Positions 45,058-58,463 of a DNA stretch of 64,000 nt are shown here, in pieces. A program made the translations under genes and the position numbers. Each line of letters begins with the position of its first letter. Position 1 is the stretch's first letter. Below the pieces are notes generated by a model. It searched no databases and was not told where the DNA came from. It was given only the letters and a program-made list of their open reading frames with translations. The DNA comes from Panonychus citri (taxonomy: Eukaryota > Arthropoda > Arachnida > Trombidiformes > Tetranychidae), in assembly GCF_014898815.1 (NCBI RefSeq), contig NW_026515504.1:186001-250000 (forward strand). Reading direction: 5' to 3'.

Positions 45058-47498
45058 CGTTTTTCTCGTCTCTCTATGTAAATTTCCTCGTAATCTGCTA
45101 ATGACAAAGCGCAAAGATAACGAACACAATTGTTGTTTTTTCCAATTAATTATTAATATGAATGGTCAATCTCTGCAATAATCAACATCATCAACTAACA
45201 CACAATTAGCAATCAGTTATCAATAACTAACCTTTGCACTCTATGCACTGACCATCGTATCAACATAATCTCTCCTCCCTTTAAAATGATATTTTTCCTC
45301 TTCTTGTTTTTCCCATTCATTAATTGTAACAATTCTGATAATTTTGTTTCCTCTTTTTTTTTTTTGTTATTACTTTTAAGAAATCAACTTAATTGTAATG
45401 TTACCTTTTTGTTGATTTTAGAGATACAAATGAATTATTATGAATGAAACACACACACACACAAAAAAACACTCACACAAAAATGTTAAAATAAAATTAA
45501 CACAATTTTTTACGTTATAATCAATTTCATGAGTAAAATAATCAATCATCATCATCATCAAATTTGAGTATCAAAATGATAAGCAACAATTAGCGATAAA
45601 TGTAATGATAATAATAATTTTCTGACCAATGGTCATTAAAATTGAAGATGAAAAGTCAATGAAGATTAACCAGTTGTATGAATGAATAAAATCTACAAAC
45701 ATATGAATGAAAAATCAAATTTAAGGTTAATTGTAAATTCTAATTGACTCTAAATTGTTGATCTATCAACTTAAACCCTTAAAGTTGATATTAAATGACC
45801 AAAAAAGGCGATTGACTTTCCTGTCTCTCTCTCTATTAATCAGTATTACTTGATTGTTCACTCACACAATCAACACAGACACCTACAAATTACCTGGTTC
45901 AGGTTGTTGATTACTAAATCGATTCAATTGCCGATGAATGGAAAGTGTTTGTTGATAAATTTTTACGAAATTCTGACACAAACGTAATAGTAAAAAAAAA
46001 AGTTTCGATTCCTTCGTGATGATAACAAAACCTTTTCTGTCCAATTCTTTGATAACCTGATTGTTTATCAAGTTTAATACACTTTTCTCATGTTAATCAT
46101 ATTGGACAGAAAAGGAAAGAAAAGAAAAGAGAGAAAAACAAAAGTCAAATACCTTTTTTGGTGAATGAGAATAAAACTGAAGGTAGAAATTAAGATTTAC
46201 GTTTACGTTTACGTTACAATAGAAAAACAAAATTTTCGTTCTTCATGTTTAGACTTTTACTCCAAAATTAAACCTACACAATTGGAGACTTAACCTTCAA
46301 AATATTCACAGTTAGTTACCTTTTTTCATCTTCTTCATCATCATCATCATCTTATTTATCATCTTCCCTCTTTTTTTCTCTCTCTTTCTGCTCCCTCTCT
46401 TTTTCTTTCTCTTGTTGTCTTTTTGCTCTTCCATTCAAATATCTTTTTTCACTTTTCCCGTTGTAACTTTACCCTCATTTAGAATTTAACCTTTCTAATT
46501 ATTGTATCATATTCGTGATTTAAATCATTTTACTGTTTCATTTTCTATTCTTTCCTAATGTGATTAACTGTTGGTCGATGTTTTAATTAGTAATTTAATT
46601 TGACAAAAAGAGAAAATTCTATTCTCTTTTGTTTTCATATTCTTTTCTCCGTAAAAGAAAACATCTGATACTCTTCATTGGCTTCTACATTTTCTTTTCT
46701 TTTTCTATCTCTCTTTCTCTCTTTTTTGTTTCTGTTTTTTTTTCTTTTCATGACAATTAATAGTTTACATCATCATTCTCATCATCATCATCATCATCAC
46801 CATCATCGATATTACCGTCATCATCATCAAAATCAAAGGTAAGAGCATCTCTTGCTCATCATCCACTTCCATCCAACCATTGACAATAGGAATCTAACCC
46901 AAGGACAATTTTATTTTTCTCTGTGTCTGTGATACAAACAATTTCACTTGGACTATTATTTTAAACCATTTTAAGGTAAATATTTTCTTAATTCTCAAAC
47001 TTAATTAACAGTAGACTCATTAACTGTTGAAATTTCAGCCCAATTTCAACGTATTTTGATTACATCATCTTTACAAAAAAGTGTCTCTTCAATGACAAGC
47101 TAACAAACTACCAACAGACTCTCTCTACATAAAGTGTTAGTTTTATATCTTCTGCTTCAAATTAATTGTGTTTAATTGTTCCATCTTGATTGTAATTAGA
47201 AACAGTTTACACTCCATCAAGAATATCTCTATAGAATATAAAGAAAAAATGTATTGATTGGAAATTGGTTGTTTTCCTTTTCTTCTCGAATCATCTATTG
47301 GCCTCTGGCTTTAAATAACCCAATTCATTTGTCATTAGAATGTGTTAATTGTTGAATCTACGCTTTTATTATCCAATTAGCTAATTATAACCTTTATTTA
47401 CCATTCTCTCTCTTTCTCTATTTTCTATTCTAGATAATCACTCTCTCTCTCTGTGTGTTTCCATAAAGTAATATTAATAACCAAGCTAATCAATCAAC
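44572..47498. other. 3' UTR of receptor gene and 5' flank of CLIP
   Basis: Contains (CT)n at 45025-45052 and a pyrimidine-rich stretch (about 46360-46740) on the CLIP sense strand. A candidate small plus-strand exon at 46750-46840 would encode a His-rich leader ending at a GTAAGA donor. A minus-strand frame at 45883-46071 ends at a donor-like site. Neither is supported enough to call. Confidence 0.5.
45025..45052 (+). repeat. (CT)n microsatellite
   Basis: About 13 CT units in intergenic DNA 3' of the receptor gene. Confidence 0.9.
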
Positions 47499-50400
47499 AT
47501 GAGCACTCCAAGTGATGATCAGTTTTCTGAGCCAAGTAACAACGGTGATTTATCGAGAGTCCGTCCGCCATCATCGATGACAAGTTCAAGCCTTCCAAAG
47601 ATGCATTCGAGAACCTCAAGTTTCTCATCGGTGACCAGTGATAAACCATTTGGTTTAAATCAAAAATCTAAACCAATTTCAAATGAGATATTAAATGCTG
47701 ATTCTGACGATTTAACTGTTGGCGACTGTATTTATGTTAATGGAGTTAAACCTGGAATCATAAGGTTTCTTGGTATGACCTCTTTCGCTCCAGGAAAATG
47801 GGCTGGAGTTGAATTAACCGATTCTTCCGGTAAAAACGATGGATCTGTTAGCGGTGTCAAATATTTTACCTGTGAACTCAATCATGGTATTTTTGTCCGC
47901 CCCCATCGTTTAACACTGGAACCGATAACACCTTCAGAGAAACCATCTTCTACCGTAACCTCACCATCTCCAATAAGTGATGGCTTTAAATCACCTACGA
48001 CTCCCACCACAATTGGTGCCGCCAACACCACATTTACATCATCAAGAACCTCATCTTCCCTTGTCTCAAATCTTAAAGTGGGTGATAAAGTCATGGTTCA
48101 TGCCAGTAGTGGATTAAAGCGAGGTACCTTACGTTACTTGGGTTCAACTGATTTCGCTTCTGGTAACTGGGCTGGTGTTGAACTTTCAGATGCATCAGGT
48201 AAAAATGATGGTTCAGTTGCAGGTAAAAGATACTTCAACTGTCAACCCAACTACGGTCTGTTTGCTCCACTCAATAAGGTCGCTAAAGATATGGTTAATG
48301 GAAACTCACGTACAATAACAACAACAACAACATCATCATCAACAACTTCTACTTCAATGGTCAGACGTCCAAGTAATTTAACTACCTCACGTCGTAGTGG
48401 ATTGGGAGATAGCCGAGAATCTTTGGCATCAATAAACAGTACAACCTCCCATCGGTCAACAAGAATGGGATTCGGAATGAGCGGAAGTATGTCTGCAAGT
48501 AAAACGAGTACATCGATGGCTCTAAAAAGGGAAGGAAGTAGTTTGTCATCATCTACATCAGCTTTGGCCAAAACATTGAAAGAGAAAGAAGATCAAATAA
48601 GCCATTTATTGAAAGAAAAAGATATGGAATCTGCTGAAATGGCAAAATTATCTACTCGAGTTAAATCGTTGGAAGAAGAATTGGAATTAGTTGTTAATGA
48701 GAGAAAGAAAGGTTTAGTCGACAAGGATTCGGAAATTGAAGAAACGAGGCGTAAACTCGAAGAGACCAACGCCCTTAATAAACAATTACTCGTCACAATA
48801 GAAGAAGAGAAAAAGAAGACTGAAATGTTGACATTCCGTTTAGAAGAGGAAATGGTTATTAAGATGGAGATGAGAGATGAAATGGCAAAACTAATCGACA
48901 ATCAAAAGTCGGTCCACAAGGAGGACGACAATGAAGTTGAATTGTTCCAACTTCAAGAAGAGATTATTAAAAAGGACGAAAAAGTATTCCAAGCTGAGCG
49001 AACTCTTGAAAATAAGAAGCAAGAATTGGAAAATTTGCAACATAGGATTAAAGAGCTCGAATTGAATGTTTCCCTGGCTGAACAGAGACAAGCTCGTTAT
49101 TTGGAAACAATTGATGAGCTCAATTTGAAATTAAAGAAACGAGAAGATGAAATGGAAAAGATGAAAGATGATCTTCATCGAATGAATAACGAATCAAAGA
49201 AATTACAAGATAACATGGATGAGATTCTCAAGCGAACCGGTGATGACAGTGGTCAACTCAATTTGATGATTGAGAAATTACAGAAAAGTGAAAATGAGAG
49301 AAGAAAATTGGAAGAGGATTTATCTTCTATGCGATATAAATTGGAGCGAGAAGAGGAAGCTCGAAAAGAGGTCGATGCTGAAATGATTAGGATGAAGAAG
49401 ATGATCCAAGACAAAGAAGCCAAGGAAGTGACTTTTGTAAACAAAGAGGTTCAATTAACTGAAGAGATTCAACGTAAAGTGGAAACAATTAGTTCATACG
49501 AGAAGCGTATTGATGAATTACTCAAATCAAGTGGAGACAATAGTGAACAAATAACCCAGATTAATGATGAACTTATGGAAAAGACAGCCATCATTGACGA
49601 ATTGAATAAGAAGATTAAAGAGACTGAATCTAAATTAGATTGTTTGGAAATGGATTATAGAAATTTGACTGAAGAAAATGCCAAATTAACTTCAACCGTT
49701 GAAGAGAAAGATAGTGAAATCGGAGGAATTAAAAAGATTCTCAAAGATTTGGAAGATCAGTGTCAATCTCGATTGGGAGAGATTCGCGCTCTTGAAGATC
49801 AAATTGCTGGTCAGATGAAACGAACCGGTGAAGAAAAGAATCATCTAATCCAAATGAATGACGATCTTAAATCTAAACAAGCTGAGATTATGGATTTGGA
49901 GGAAACTATTGCTGATTTGAAGAAGCAACTTCACAATAAAGATTTAGAAAAACGAAAAATAACCACAGAATTGACCGAAATGAAAAGGAAAGAAATTGAA
50001 AAATCAGCTGATTTGGAGGCAGTTGTCAAACGAAAGGCTGAAGCTGATACCGAATTGGAAAGTCTTGTATCACAAATTAGTGATTATAAAGAGAAAATTA
50101 GATCACTGGAAGAGGAGAAATTAAAAATGAAGAGAGAAGTGACCATCAGTAAAAGTGGACTAGAAGAACGAGAGGAAACAATTCGTAAATTGAAGGAACA
50201 ATTGGAATCATCTCGTAAAGAGTTTGATGATTTCCGAAAACTCTTGAGAATAAATTTGATCAATCTCGATCTCAAGGTGACTCTTTGATTCAAGAATTAC
50301 GAAAAACAATTGAAATGGTTCAATCAGAGAATAAAGAAGTTGTCTCGGAAAATGAGAGACTTAATTATGATCTAAAAGGATTAATGGAGGAAATTCGTAT

Positions 50401-51076
50401 CGTTCAATTCCGTCATAAGGAAGTTCTCAATGAATTTGAAGACGAATGCCGCCGATTGGAAGGTAAACTCGAAGAGAAAGATAAAATGATCACCGAAAGA
50501 GATAATCTATTGGAACAGATTAAGAAAGATAATGCAGCTAACATAGAAAAATGGAAATCCAAGATGGACAATGAAAAGGAGAAACTAATCACCAAGATAA
50601 CCACTTTGGAAACATCTTTAAGCGAAAATCTATCAACAGTGACCAAAAGAGTGAAACTGGTGACCAATGGTCATAATAACAATAGTATCAACGAAGAGGA
50701 GAAAGAGGGATTCCAATGTCAAATCGATTTTCTTAATTCGGTTATCGTTGACATGCAAAAGAAAAACGATGACATGAAAGCTCGTCTATCGGCACTCGAG
50801 GAAATGGGTCTCTCTGAATTTGACGATTCAACGGGCAGCATCAGGCCAATTAACGGGCACCTTCCCAAACCTCCAAGAGTTTTCTGTGACATTTGTGATA
50901 TGTTTGACCAACATGAAACGGAAGATTGTCCAACCCAAAAAACTAGTTCATTAGATAATTCAAGTTCCAACCATTCAAAGCATAACAATATCCGGAACCA
51001 GGAGAGATCTTATTGTGCCAATTGCGAAATTTTCGGCCATTGGACTCAAGATTGTCTTTGCAATGAATCATTCTAA
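47499..51076 (+). CDS. CLIP1: CAP-Gly linker protein CLIP-170/CLIP-190, with one frame slip
   Basis: Seen: one long exon. A Ser-rich head, CAP-Gly 1 (GDCIYVNGVKPGIIRFLG, GKNDGSVSG; residues about 75-140), Ser/Thr linker, CAP-Gly 2 (KVGDKVMVHASSGLKRGTLR, GKNDGSVAG; about 192-262), then a coiled coil from about 355 to 1090. The coiled-coil frame is broken once: near 50236-50241 the reading moves from the frame ending at 50288 to the -1 frame, which then runs to the stop at 51074. The C-terminus has both CLIP zinc knuckles (CDICDMFDQHETEDC and CANCEIFGHWTQDC) and ends NESF. With the slip, about 1,192 residues. Known: CLIP-170 tracks microtubule plus ends and recruits dynein/dynactin via the knuckles. 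Whether the one-base difference in the A-run (CGAAAAC) is real or an assembly error is open. Confidence 0.95.
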
Positions 51077-54000
51077 AGGACGGATAGAAAAACAATCAAC
51101 AATCAATAAATTAGCAATTAAATCGCTTCTCCATCCAACAATCACAACGGTCTCCATATTAATACAGCAGCTTCATCGAAAAGCATTTACATCAAGAATT
51201 ATTAGAGATTTTTTTTTCTAAATTGTTGTTGAACTGAAATTGAAAGGATCATCAATCCGTTGATTTTTGTATAGCTTAAAATGAAAATTTTATTGTACAA
51301 TTATTATTATTATTATTATTATTATCTTATTACAATTATCCAAATTATATGTAATTCTTGATCTGATGGTTTGACCAACACTAAAGCTTTTACCCTTAGG
51401 CAACTGTAATACTTTTCCCCAACCTACAAATCAAAAGCACAACTCCCAACATGTAAATTTAACCTTCTAAATCAGTTAATCATCAAGAATAATCTAATTG
51501 TTACTCATTGATTGATTTTCTTTCCTCTCCTAATTGTAATTCAATTTAATTCTATTCTTTTATTAATTATTTCAATTAATTTCTTCCATCTACTAGATTA
51601 ATAACTCAACAAGCAGTTAATGCACTTTTCCATCAACAACAACACAACAATTAACTTATTACAATATTGTCACCATAACAATTGACACAACATTTGATTT
51701 TGTCAACAAAAAAAAAATGTTTAATTTTACAAATTTAAAGCTGAAGGAAAAAAAATCAATCAAATGAAACAAAAAAAGTGCAATTAAAAGTTTTGCTTTC
51801 AATTAATCAACTCATCGAGCGATTTAACTCAATCAATTAATCTGATTGTGAACATTGATCATTTCCAGTTATAAATCTTTCTCATCTTAATTTATTCTCA
51901 TAATTAGTAATTTAATTATCATCTGATTACAACAAAAAAAAATCTTCAAATGATTAATCAATTCAGAATTAAAGTTGTTCGGAAAAATGTGATCACCAAT
52001 TGATCATGAGAGGACTGAATGAGAATCAACTGATTGTCTTGAACAATTTAATTCAAGTGTTAACCTGATCATCTAGTTTAGATTAACTAATCGGCTAATC
52101 TTTTGATAATTGCGACCAATGAATTAAAATCAAGTGACCTCCAAATGATTGACAATTAAAAAGTAAATCATCAAATCATTGATTGAGTTGATGATTTTCT
52201 CGATACTTAATTGTGATAAGAATAGTAAACAATTAAGAGGATAACGGATGATTATGATTGTTGTGATTTTTGAGTTAATTTAATTTTACAATTTGGTTTT
52301 TGTTTTTCTCTAAAACAAAAGAAGATAATTAATTTCATATTAATTGTTATCATTTTTCTAATTAATTAATCGTTTCTTTTGCATTCAGTCGTGTATTTAA
52401 ATTATAAAACAGTAAATTGAACAATTAGAAAACAAAAACTTTTTTCTGGAGTTGAATAAGTGAACAAGATTAATTGTTCACCATTTTGTTTTCCATTACA
52501 ATTTTTTAGATGATCAGTGAGTTAATTGTTGCCAGTTTTTTCGTCAACAATCAAAGTGTAATCAATATAATAATCAAATAGAAGTGAAGTAGGTACAAAA
52601 AAAAAGAGATGTCGATTGCGACTTTGCTGGTTAATTGTAATAGCTACAAATGAACAGGAGAGATGAATGTTAATTGTGTTAGGGTGGAAAAGACAATCTT
52701 TCAACAATTTAGATGTCTTTTGATGGAGAGAGGGCTTGGGTTGATGAGAAAGGAAGGAAATTAAGGTGAACAAGTAGAAAGAAGATAAATTAATTATAAC
52801 ATTAGAATTAAATTACAATTAATCTGAAGATCACTGTTTCTTTTTTTTCTGTAAACATCAATTTCGTTGGTTTCTTTTTCTGATTATTAAGTCAGTTAGA
52901 CTAATCGTTAATCGAAAAGAAACAAACAATTAACTGAGATTATCACAGAAAAAAAACAATCAAGAAGGAGCTAAATTATTGGGACTAATTATATAATTAG
53001 TTGTAAATAAATTGTTAGAATGACTATTTGTTGATTTGTTGCTATTATTGTTGCTGTGTCTCCATGATGACTTTGGTAACCAAGATGAGAAATAAAACAA
53101 AAAGTTTCCTTGTTGTTGCTTGTTTGCTGTTGATGTTATTTAATGAGTGAGTGGGTCCTTGAATATTATCAATTAATGATGGATATTTTTTTTTGTCTTC
53201 TTTTAGTTTATCTATGTAAATTGTTGCTATGATCGAGGTGATTCCAATAAAGGTGATTCTCTTTCTTTCTCCATTACTATTAGATGGCTGGTAATCAGGA
53301 TGACGATGGGCTTGAGAAAAGTTCTGACAGTGGCTAATGAAACACACACATCACTGTTAGTTGATTAGTGGCGACAAATTGATGATGATATTGATCAATT
53401 TGATTGAATGGAATATCATTAACATTGGTGGTCAATCGTCCAAGCGGATTAACATTAATGATGAAGTTAATTGTTAGTTGGAAGGATAAACTATGTTGGG
53501 TTATCTTTGTGTGAGCAATTGGTTTTGTTTTAAGATGAAAATGTGAAGATTCCGCTTTTTGAACGTTTCGTTTTGTTGTTGATCACTTTCAATAAATCTC
53601 AAAGATTTTCCATAGTGATCATCGGGCTAACACCATTTAACATAATTTAACCTTCACCAAACTTAATTATTGAGCAATATGTACAAATTTTTTTTATGCG
53701 CAACGAAAGTTGTAACTAAAATGTAAGCCAACGAACGAAGGGAAAGAGTTTAAGATGAGAATCGGGAGGAAAAAGGTAAAGGTAAACAGGGTGAAAGGTG
53801 AAAAGGACAGAGTTAACATAGGTAACTAAAGCTTAGTATTTGAAGTGATCATTTTTGTTGGAGAAAAAAAAATGGATCCATCAGACTTGTAGATGAAAAT
53901 TAGCTGTGACTTGAGGGGAAATGTCCTTCCAATTAAAACATTTAACCGGTGGCCAATTTTCACTTAATTTGTATGTGTATCAAAATCTTTTGGGTTGTGA

Positions 54001-54101
54001 GTGTGTGTGTATTTGGATGTGGGTGTTTTTTGTTTGTTTGTATGTATTTGAATGTGGACATAAAGAAACTCTATGAGAATAGATTGTTTTTCGCAAGATT
54101 T
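51077..54101. other. Long intergenic region, no gene supported
   Basis: AT-rich, with a short (ATT)n run at 51301-51325. Minus-strand frames at 52522-52773 and 53045-53347 and a plus-strand frame at 53949-54137 are low complexity and lack homology signals. Probably 3' UTRs of two convergent genes. Confidence 0.55.
51301..51325 (+). repeat. (ATT)n trinucleotide run
   Basis: About eight ATT units in the CLIP 3' flank. Confidence 0.85.
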
Positions 54102-55055
54102 TCAACTTGTCTGAATTTTCACTGGCTTCCAAAATAAGGAATTCAATTTTTCACCAAGAGTATAAAAGAGTAGGGAACAGCTCATAGGAATGATGGCGAA
54201 TAATAGTCTGTAGGGAATGGTCAACTTTAGGAGAAACGGATAAGGCCACTTGTTAAAAACTAAACCCATGACCAAAGTGAAACCACAATAAGCTGCTAAA
54301 AAGGAAACAGTGAGAGCACGACCCTGTGATGAAGATGGTTTGGAATGGTAGAAACATATTCCTTCAATTATTGCTGCAGGTAATATCCATGTGTGCATGG
54401 CATGATTTGCCCAACCGGGTAATCTCACTGCATCGCTAAGGATAAAGGTTGGATTGAGAAAGGTGAGACCCCAAAAAAATGAAAAAACCGTTGTTCCAAT
54501 GGGAAATATTATGCCAAAGTAAATTAAATCACGGATTAAATTTTGTTCACGTCCACTCCTCAGGTAGGGTAGAAAATGGCAAAGTAGTGACATAGCATAG
54601 AATAATAATGCCGCTGACTGTTGACAGAAAATCGAGGAAAAAAAAAGAGAAATCAAATAGAGAAACAGAAATATGTACACAGTTAAATCCAAAAGAATAC
54701 AAAGATAAATCAATATTTTCTCTCATCAGAATAGAGGTGAAATAATTTAAAAATCACCTTTAGATTTGGTGATAAACATTGAAAGTGGAGAGAGATAGAG
54801 AGAAATTGAAAAGGAAATGGAAAAGGTTAGAGGAAAAGAAAAGATTACAACATAGAAGGAGAAACATCAATGTAATCAAATGTAGAGAAAAACAATGAGG
54901 TAAATCAATGATTGACTTACAATATTCCAAAGTGTTAAGAAATTAATTGGTCCATAACCTGATGGAATATACTGATGGCTTCGATAGAGACATAAGAAGA
55001 AGATTAAAGATGAGAAGATCCGGTTAACGGTTCCAATAGCTGCTTTGGAGAGCAT
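54102..55055 (-). CDS. AIG1/ADTRP-family membrane hydrolase (FAHFA hydrolase)
   Basis: Seen: exon 54921-55055 (45 codons) joins in phase 0 to exon 54102-54617, total 216 residues (human AIG1 238, ADTRP 230). Several hydrophobic helices. Family landmarks: GPINFLTLWN with the catalytic-type Thr (Thr41), LRDLIYFG-like region, FPIGTTVFSFFWG, and WANHAMHTWILP with the conserved His pair (His117/His120). Known: AIG1 and ADTRP are ER/plasma-membrane threonine hydrolases that cleave fatty acid esters of hydroxy fatty acids. The ATG at 55055 is the first in frame after a stop; an additional short 5' exon cannot be excluded, since about 15 residues are missing relative to vertebrate N-termini. Confidence 0.85.
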
Positions 55056-56321
55056 GAGGGTGACAATCAATAAATTACGAAATTATACCTATGAGGAAAA
55101 GGGAAATTAAGAAATCAAAACACAGAAATTAAATATTTTCTTCTCGTTTTGTCGGTCAGACAGAGACAGAGACAGAAAGAGAGAGAGAGAGAGAGATTGT
55201 ATAAATAAGAAAGAAAGAGAAAGTAAGAGACCGGAGACAATGTGTTTCTCTGTATTAGAGCAAGAGAATAGAAAGAAAAATGAAGAAATGGTAAACAAGA
55301 GACTTACCAATAGAAACAAAAAGAGAATAGAATTTTTTTGTTGATCAAAATAATTGAAATTACAAACACGGAGACAGAGAAACCAAAGAAACAAAACAAA
55401 CGACAATTCACCAGTTAGTTAGTGTGATGATCGTCATTGATTTGGTTATAAAGACAATCTGATAAGTAGCGTGATTAAAGACAATTTAAGAAATTATCAT
55501 GAGACAAACACAAGGAGTGGAAAGAGATTGAGAGAGACTCAAAGTGAGAGTGAAAATGGTGATGATAGAAAGAGAAAGAGAAAGAAAGAGAAAAGAAAAT
55601 CAGAATAACAGTAGAAGAGAAACTAAACCAGTGGACAGAAATTCTTTCAGATCTTTTTCATTGATTAGCAAGGAAAAAAATTGAATCAATTAATTTTCTT
55701 TTCTCTAATTAATTTTCCACCGATTCAATGATAATCAAAATGAAAATTAATTTCTCTCTCTTTCTCAACAATTCAACTTGAGAATTTAAAAGAACTAAAT
55801 TTATCAACGGTCCCTTTAAATTCTTTTTTTTTGTTTACATTTTTGGATTCGAAACAAATTTTGATTAATCTCAGTTGGAATTTAATTTTTTTTCTATTCT
55901 TTTAATTGTGAAATTTTTCAACCAAGTCAATTTTCTCATTGGAATCTGATTAATACAATTAATGAGTTCTAATCGTTTGGAATTTAATTATTTCTGTTGT
56001 ATTTGTGAAAATAAACTCTCCTTAGGTGGACTATTCATCGAGCAGATATTCTTGGATTCTATTGTTAATATGATCCAATCCGTATTGTTATGTGAACGTT
56101 TCTCTTTCTTTTTCTCTTTCTCCTCTTAGTTTCCAGTTACTCTTGAGATTCGATATTTACTTGGATCTTGATACTTGTTGTTAAATGTTTGACTTTTTTT
56201 CAGTTTAATTTTTACTCTTCTAGATGAATCATCCAACAATCAGAATTTTCTGTTAACCAGTTATTATCTCACTGATCTCAGTTGTTATTTATCCTTAGGT
56301 GAATATTAATTAATTGTAATT
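55056..56321. other. Divergent 5' flanks, purine-rich half
   Basis: The plus strand from about 55090 to 55620 is very purine-rich (pyrimidine-rich on the AIG1-like sense strand), with GA repeats around 55160-55196. From 55720 onward it is AT-rich, with the cortactin first exon at 56322. Confidence 0.55.
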
Positions 56322-58463
56322 ATGTCAGTTACTTGGCGATCAACAACAACTCACAATGTCTCCAAGCGAGTGGTTAAATCAGAAGATTCTGATGATTGGG
56401 AAACTGATCCCGATTTTGTGGTAAGAATTTAATTCTCTTTTTTTAATTCTATTCTATTCTTTTTCCATTCAGAGTAACTGATTATTCTGATTCTTTTAGT
56501 CTGATTTTCTGTTAATTTTACCCTTTTTTTTATTACCCTTCCCATCATCACTCATCCAAAGTAATGTTAGGTGATAATCAACATCAACCTTTCATTTTTT
56601 TTCTCTTCTCCTGTTTGAACTCTTCATCCAACTAGTTTTCCTTCTTGATTTTTTTTCTCCTTTTTTTCGGAGAAAAAAAAATTATCCTGAACCTTGAAAA
56701 CCCTCTAGGCAAACTCTTAATTGTCGTATATTCCTAATGAATTTAAACCATTGTTCCTCTCTCTCTCTCTCTTTTTATCTTTTTCTATCCTTTTCCTGTT
56801 TCATTCTCTCTTGTAATTGCCTTGATTAAATATCTCATCTTGTTTTTTTTCTCGTTCATTACATGGTTAGAATTGAATTGATACTTGATACTTTTAATCT
56901 TCTAGTTCCAAACTGACTCATTGTGATTAAGAAATTGTATATTCGACTAGATTGAGAAATAAAACGAGGAAAATATTTCAAATAACTTAATCCATACTCT
57001 CACTTACTCTTATGGTTTACGTTGAATAATTTGTCTTAATTGTTATTGTAGCGAATCAAATAACTAAATACAAATTGGCATTGAAAGGTAATCATCAATT
57101 TAATTGCTTTTTGATAACATCTCAAAATGATTGTAATTGGCTTTCAATTGATTCAATTAATTGGTTCAACTGGTTAATCAATTTCTTTGTAATTACAGTT
57201 GATTATCAATGCAACACTTACAATCATTTGATTATCATTTAAGATAAAGTTTCATACAAGTGATTAATTGTTTTCCTCATCAATTGTGTTTGTTTTTTTT
57301 TTCTTGCTTTTTCACTACTCTACATTCACGACAAATTTTGGACTAATTAAAAGTCAATTCAATTACTTTTATTCAGTGATTTACTTTAAATCAGGTTAAA
57401 TAGACAAACTAAAATCAAATGTAACAATTTGATAGATTTAAATATTGATCTTGTTTGTATATTTAAATGTTTGTCCATTAACTATTAATAGATCATCTCA
57501 TTGATTGTGATTTATTATAATCAAAATGTATCTAAATTATTATCTTCCTTGTGACCTTTATTATTTGATCGTTAATTGTAATTGTTATCATCATCATAAT
57601 GATTATTATTATTATTGTTACAATGAAGGTTACTTTATATTTGTCAGGTTGATCTTGATGCTTTTTGATTGTTGTTTTTTTTCATATCTATCAATTTATA
57701 CTTATAATAATAATTTACTGATCGTTATTGAAATTAGATTGATTTGAACAGCATTGAATTGATCAACTTTAATTGTATGCTAATTTCGGACCCCAATTAT
57801 AACCATCAATTCAATCAATTAACTTTTAGTTAATTCATTCAAGACTAATCATGTTACAATAACAACAACAACAACTACTAAAACTATTAACCCATCATAA
57901 ATGATTAGCTAATTATATTTAATTTCTTTCATCAAATTATTCGTGTTAATTGTTATTCAGAACGATGTATCAGAAGAGGAGCAACGTTGGGGATCCAAAA
58001 CGGTCTCAGGCTCCCGAAGAGTCGTCGGTGCTTTAGAGTAAGTTACGAATTGACCTTAATTGTACTAATTTATATAATTATAACAATTGGAACATTTTTC
58101 TTTTCTTAAATCAATTGACTGATATTTATTTTACTCTTTCTCTCTCTCTCTTTCTCTCTCTCAGTGTCAATGAGCTTCAAAAGAAGGTTGAAATTGAACA
58201 TCAAAAGTTTAAAGAGGAATTCATTCATGGCTCTCAAACTGATTCCAAGAAAGGATTCGGAGGTAAATTCGGTGTGGACAGTGATCGTGTCGATAAATCA
58301 GCTGTTGGCTGGGAATATCAAGAGAAATTATCTAAACATGCCTCCCAAAAGGACTATTCAACAGGCTTTGGTGGTAAATTTGGTGTACAAAAAGATCGAG
58401 TTGATAAATCGGCTTTAAGTTATGATCACAAGGAAGTCCTAGATAAACATGCTTCTCAGAAAG
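56322..58463 (+). CDS. CTTN: Cortactin, 5' exons only (3' part beyond window)
   Basis: Seen: exons 56322-56420, 57961-58037 and 58165-58463 in phase. The first exon encodes the acidic N-terminus with the Arp2/3-binding motif (DDWETDPDFV); exon 2 continues NDVSEEEQRWGSKTV; exon 3 has the first cortactin repeats, GFGGKFGVDSDRVDKSAVG and GFGGKFGVQKDRVDKSAL, ending at HASQK with a GTAATT donor. The next exon should start inside a further repeat but is not found before 64000. Known: cortactin repeats bind F-actin and the acidic motif binds Arp2/3; a C-terminal SH3 domain follows in the full protein. Introns 1 and 3 are long for this window (1.5 kb and at least 5.5 kb). The retroelement at 59.8-64 kb may lie inside intron 3, antisense. 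Confidence 0.95.
56421..57960 (+). other. Cortactin intron 1
   Basis: A 1.54-kb AT-rich intron, no nested gene recognised. The open frame at 57526-57747 is AT-rich noise. Confidence 0.75.

Noticed and set aside
45883..46071. Minus-strand 62-codon frame ending at a donor-like site
   Set aside because: No recognised motif and no companion exon.
46750..46840. His-rich leader exon upstream of CLIP
   Set aside because: Begins with ATG and ends at a GTAAGA donor, but the His run is just a CAT repeat and no in-phase acceptor before CLIP was found.
53045..53347. Minus-strand 100-codon frame
   Set aside because: Composition resembles translated AT-rich intergenic DNA; no family motif.
55107..55406. 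Minus-strand Leu/Ser/Phe-rich frame
   Set aside because: Translation of the CT-rich 5' flank of the AIG1-like gene.
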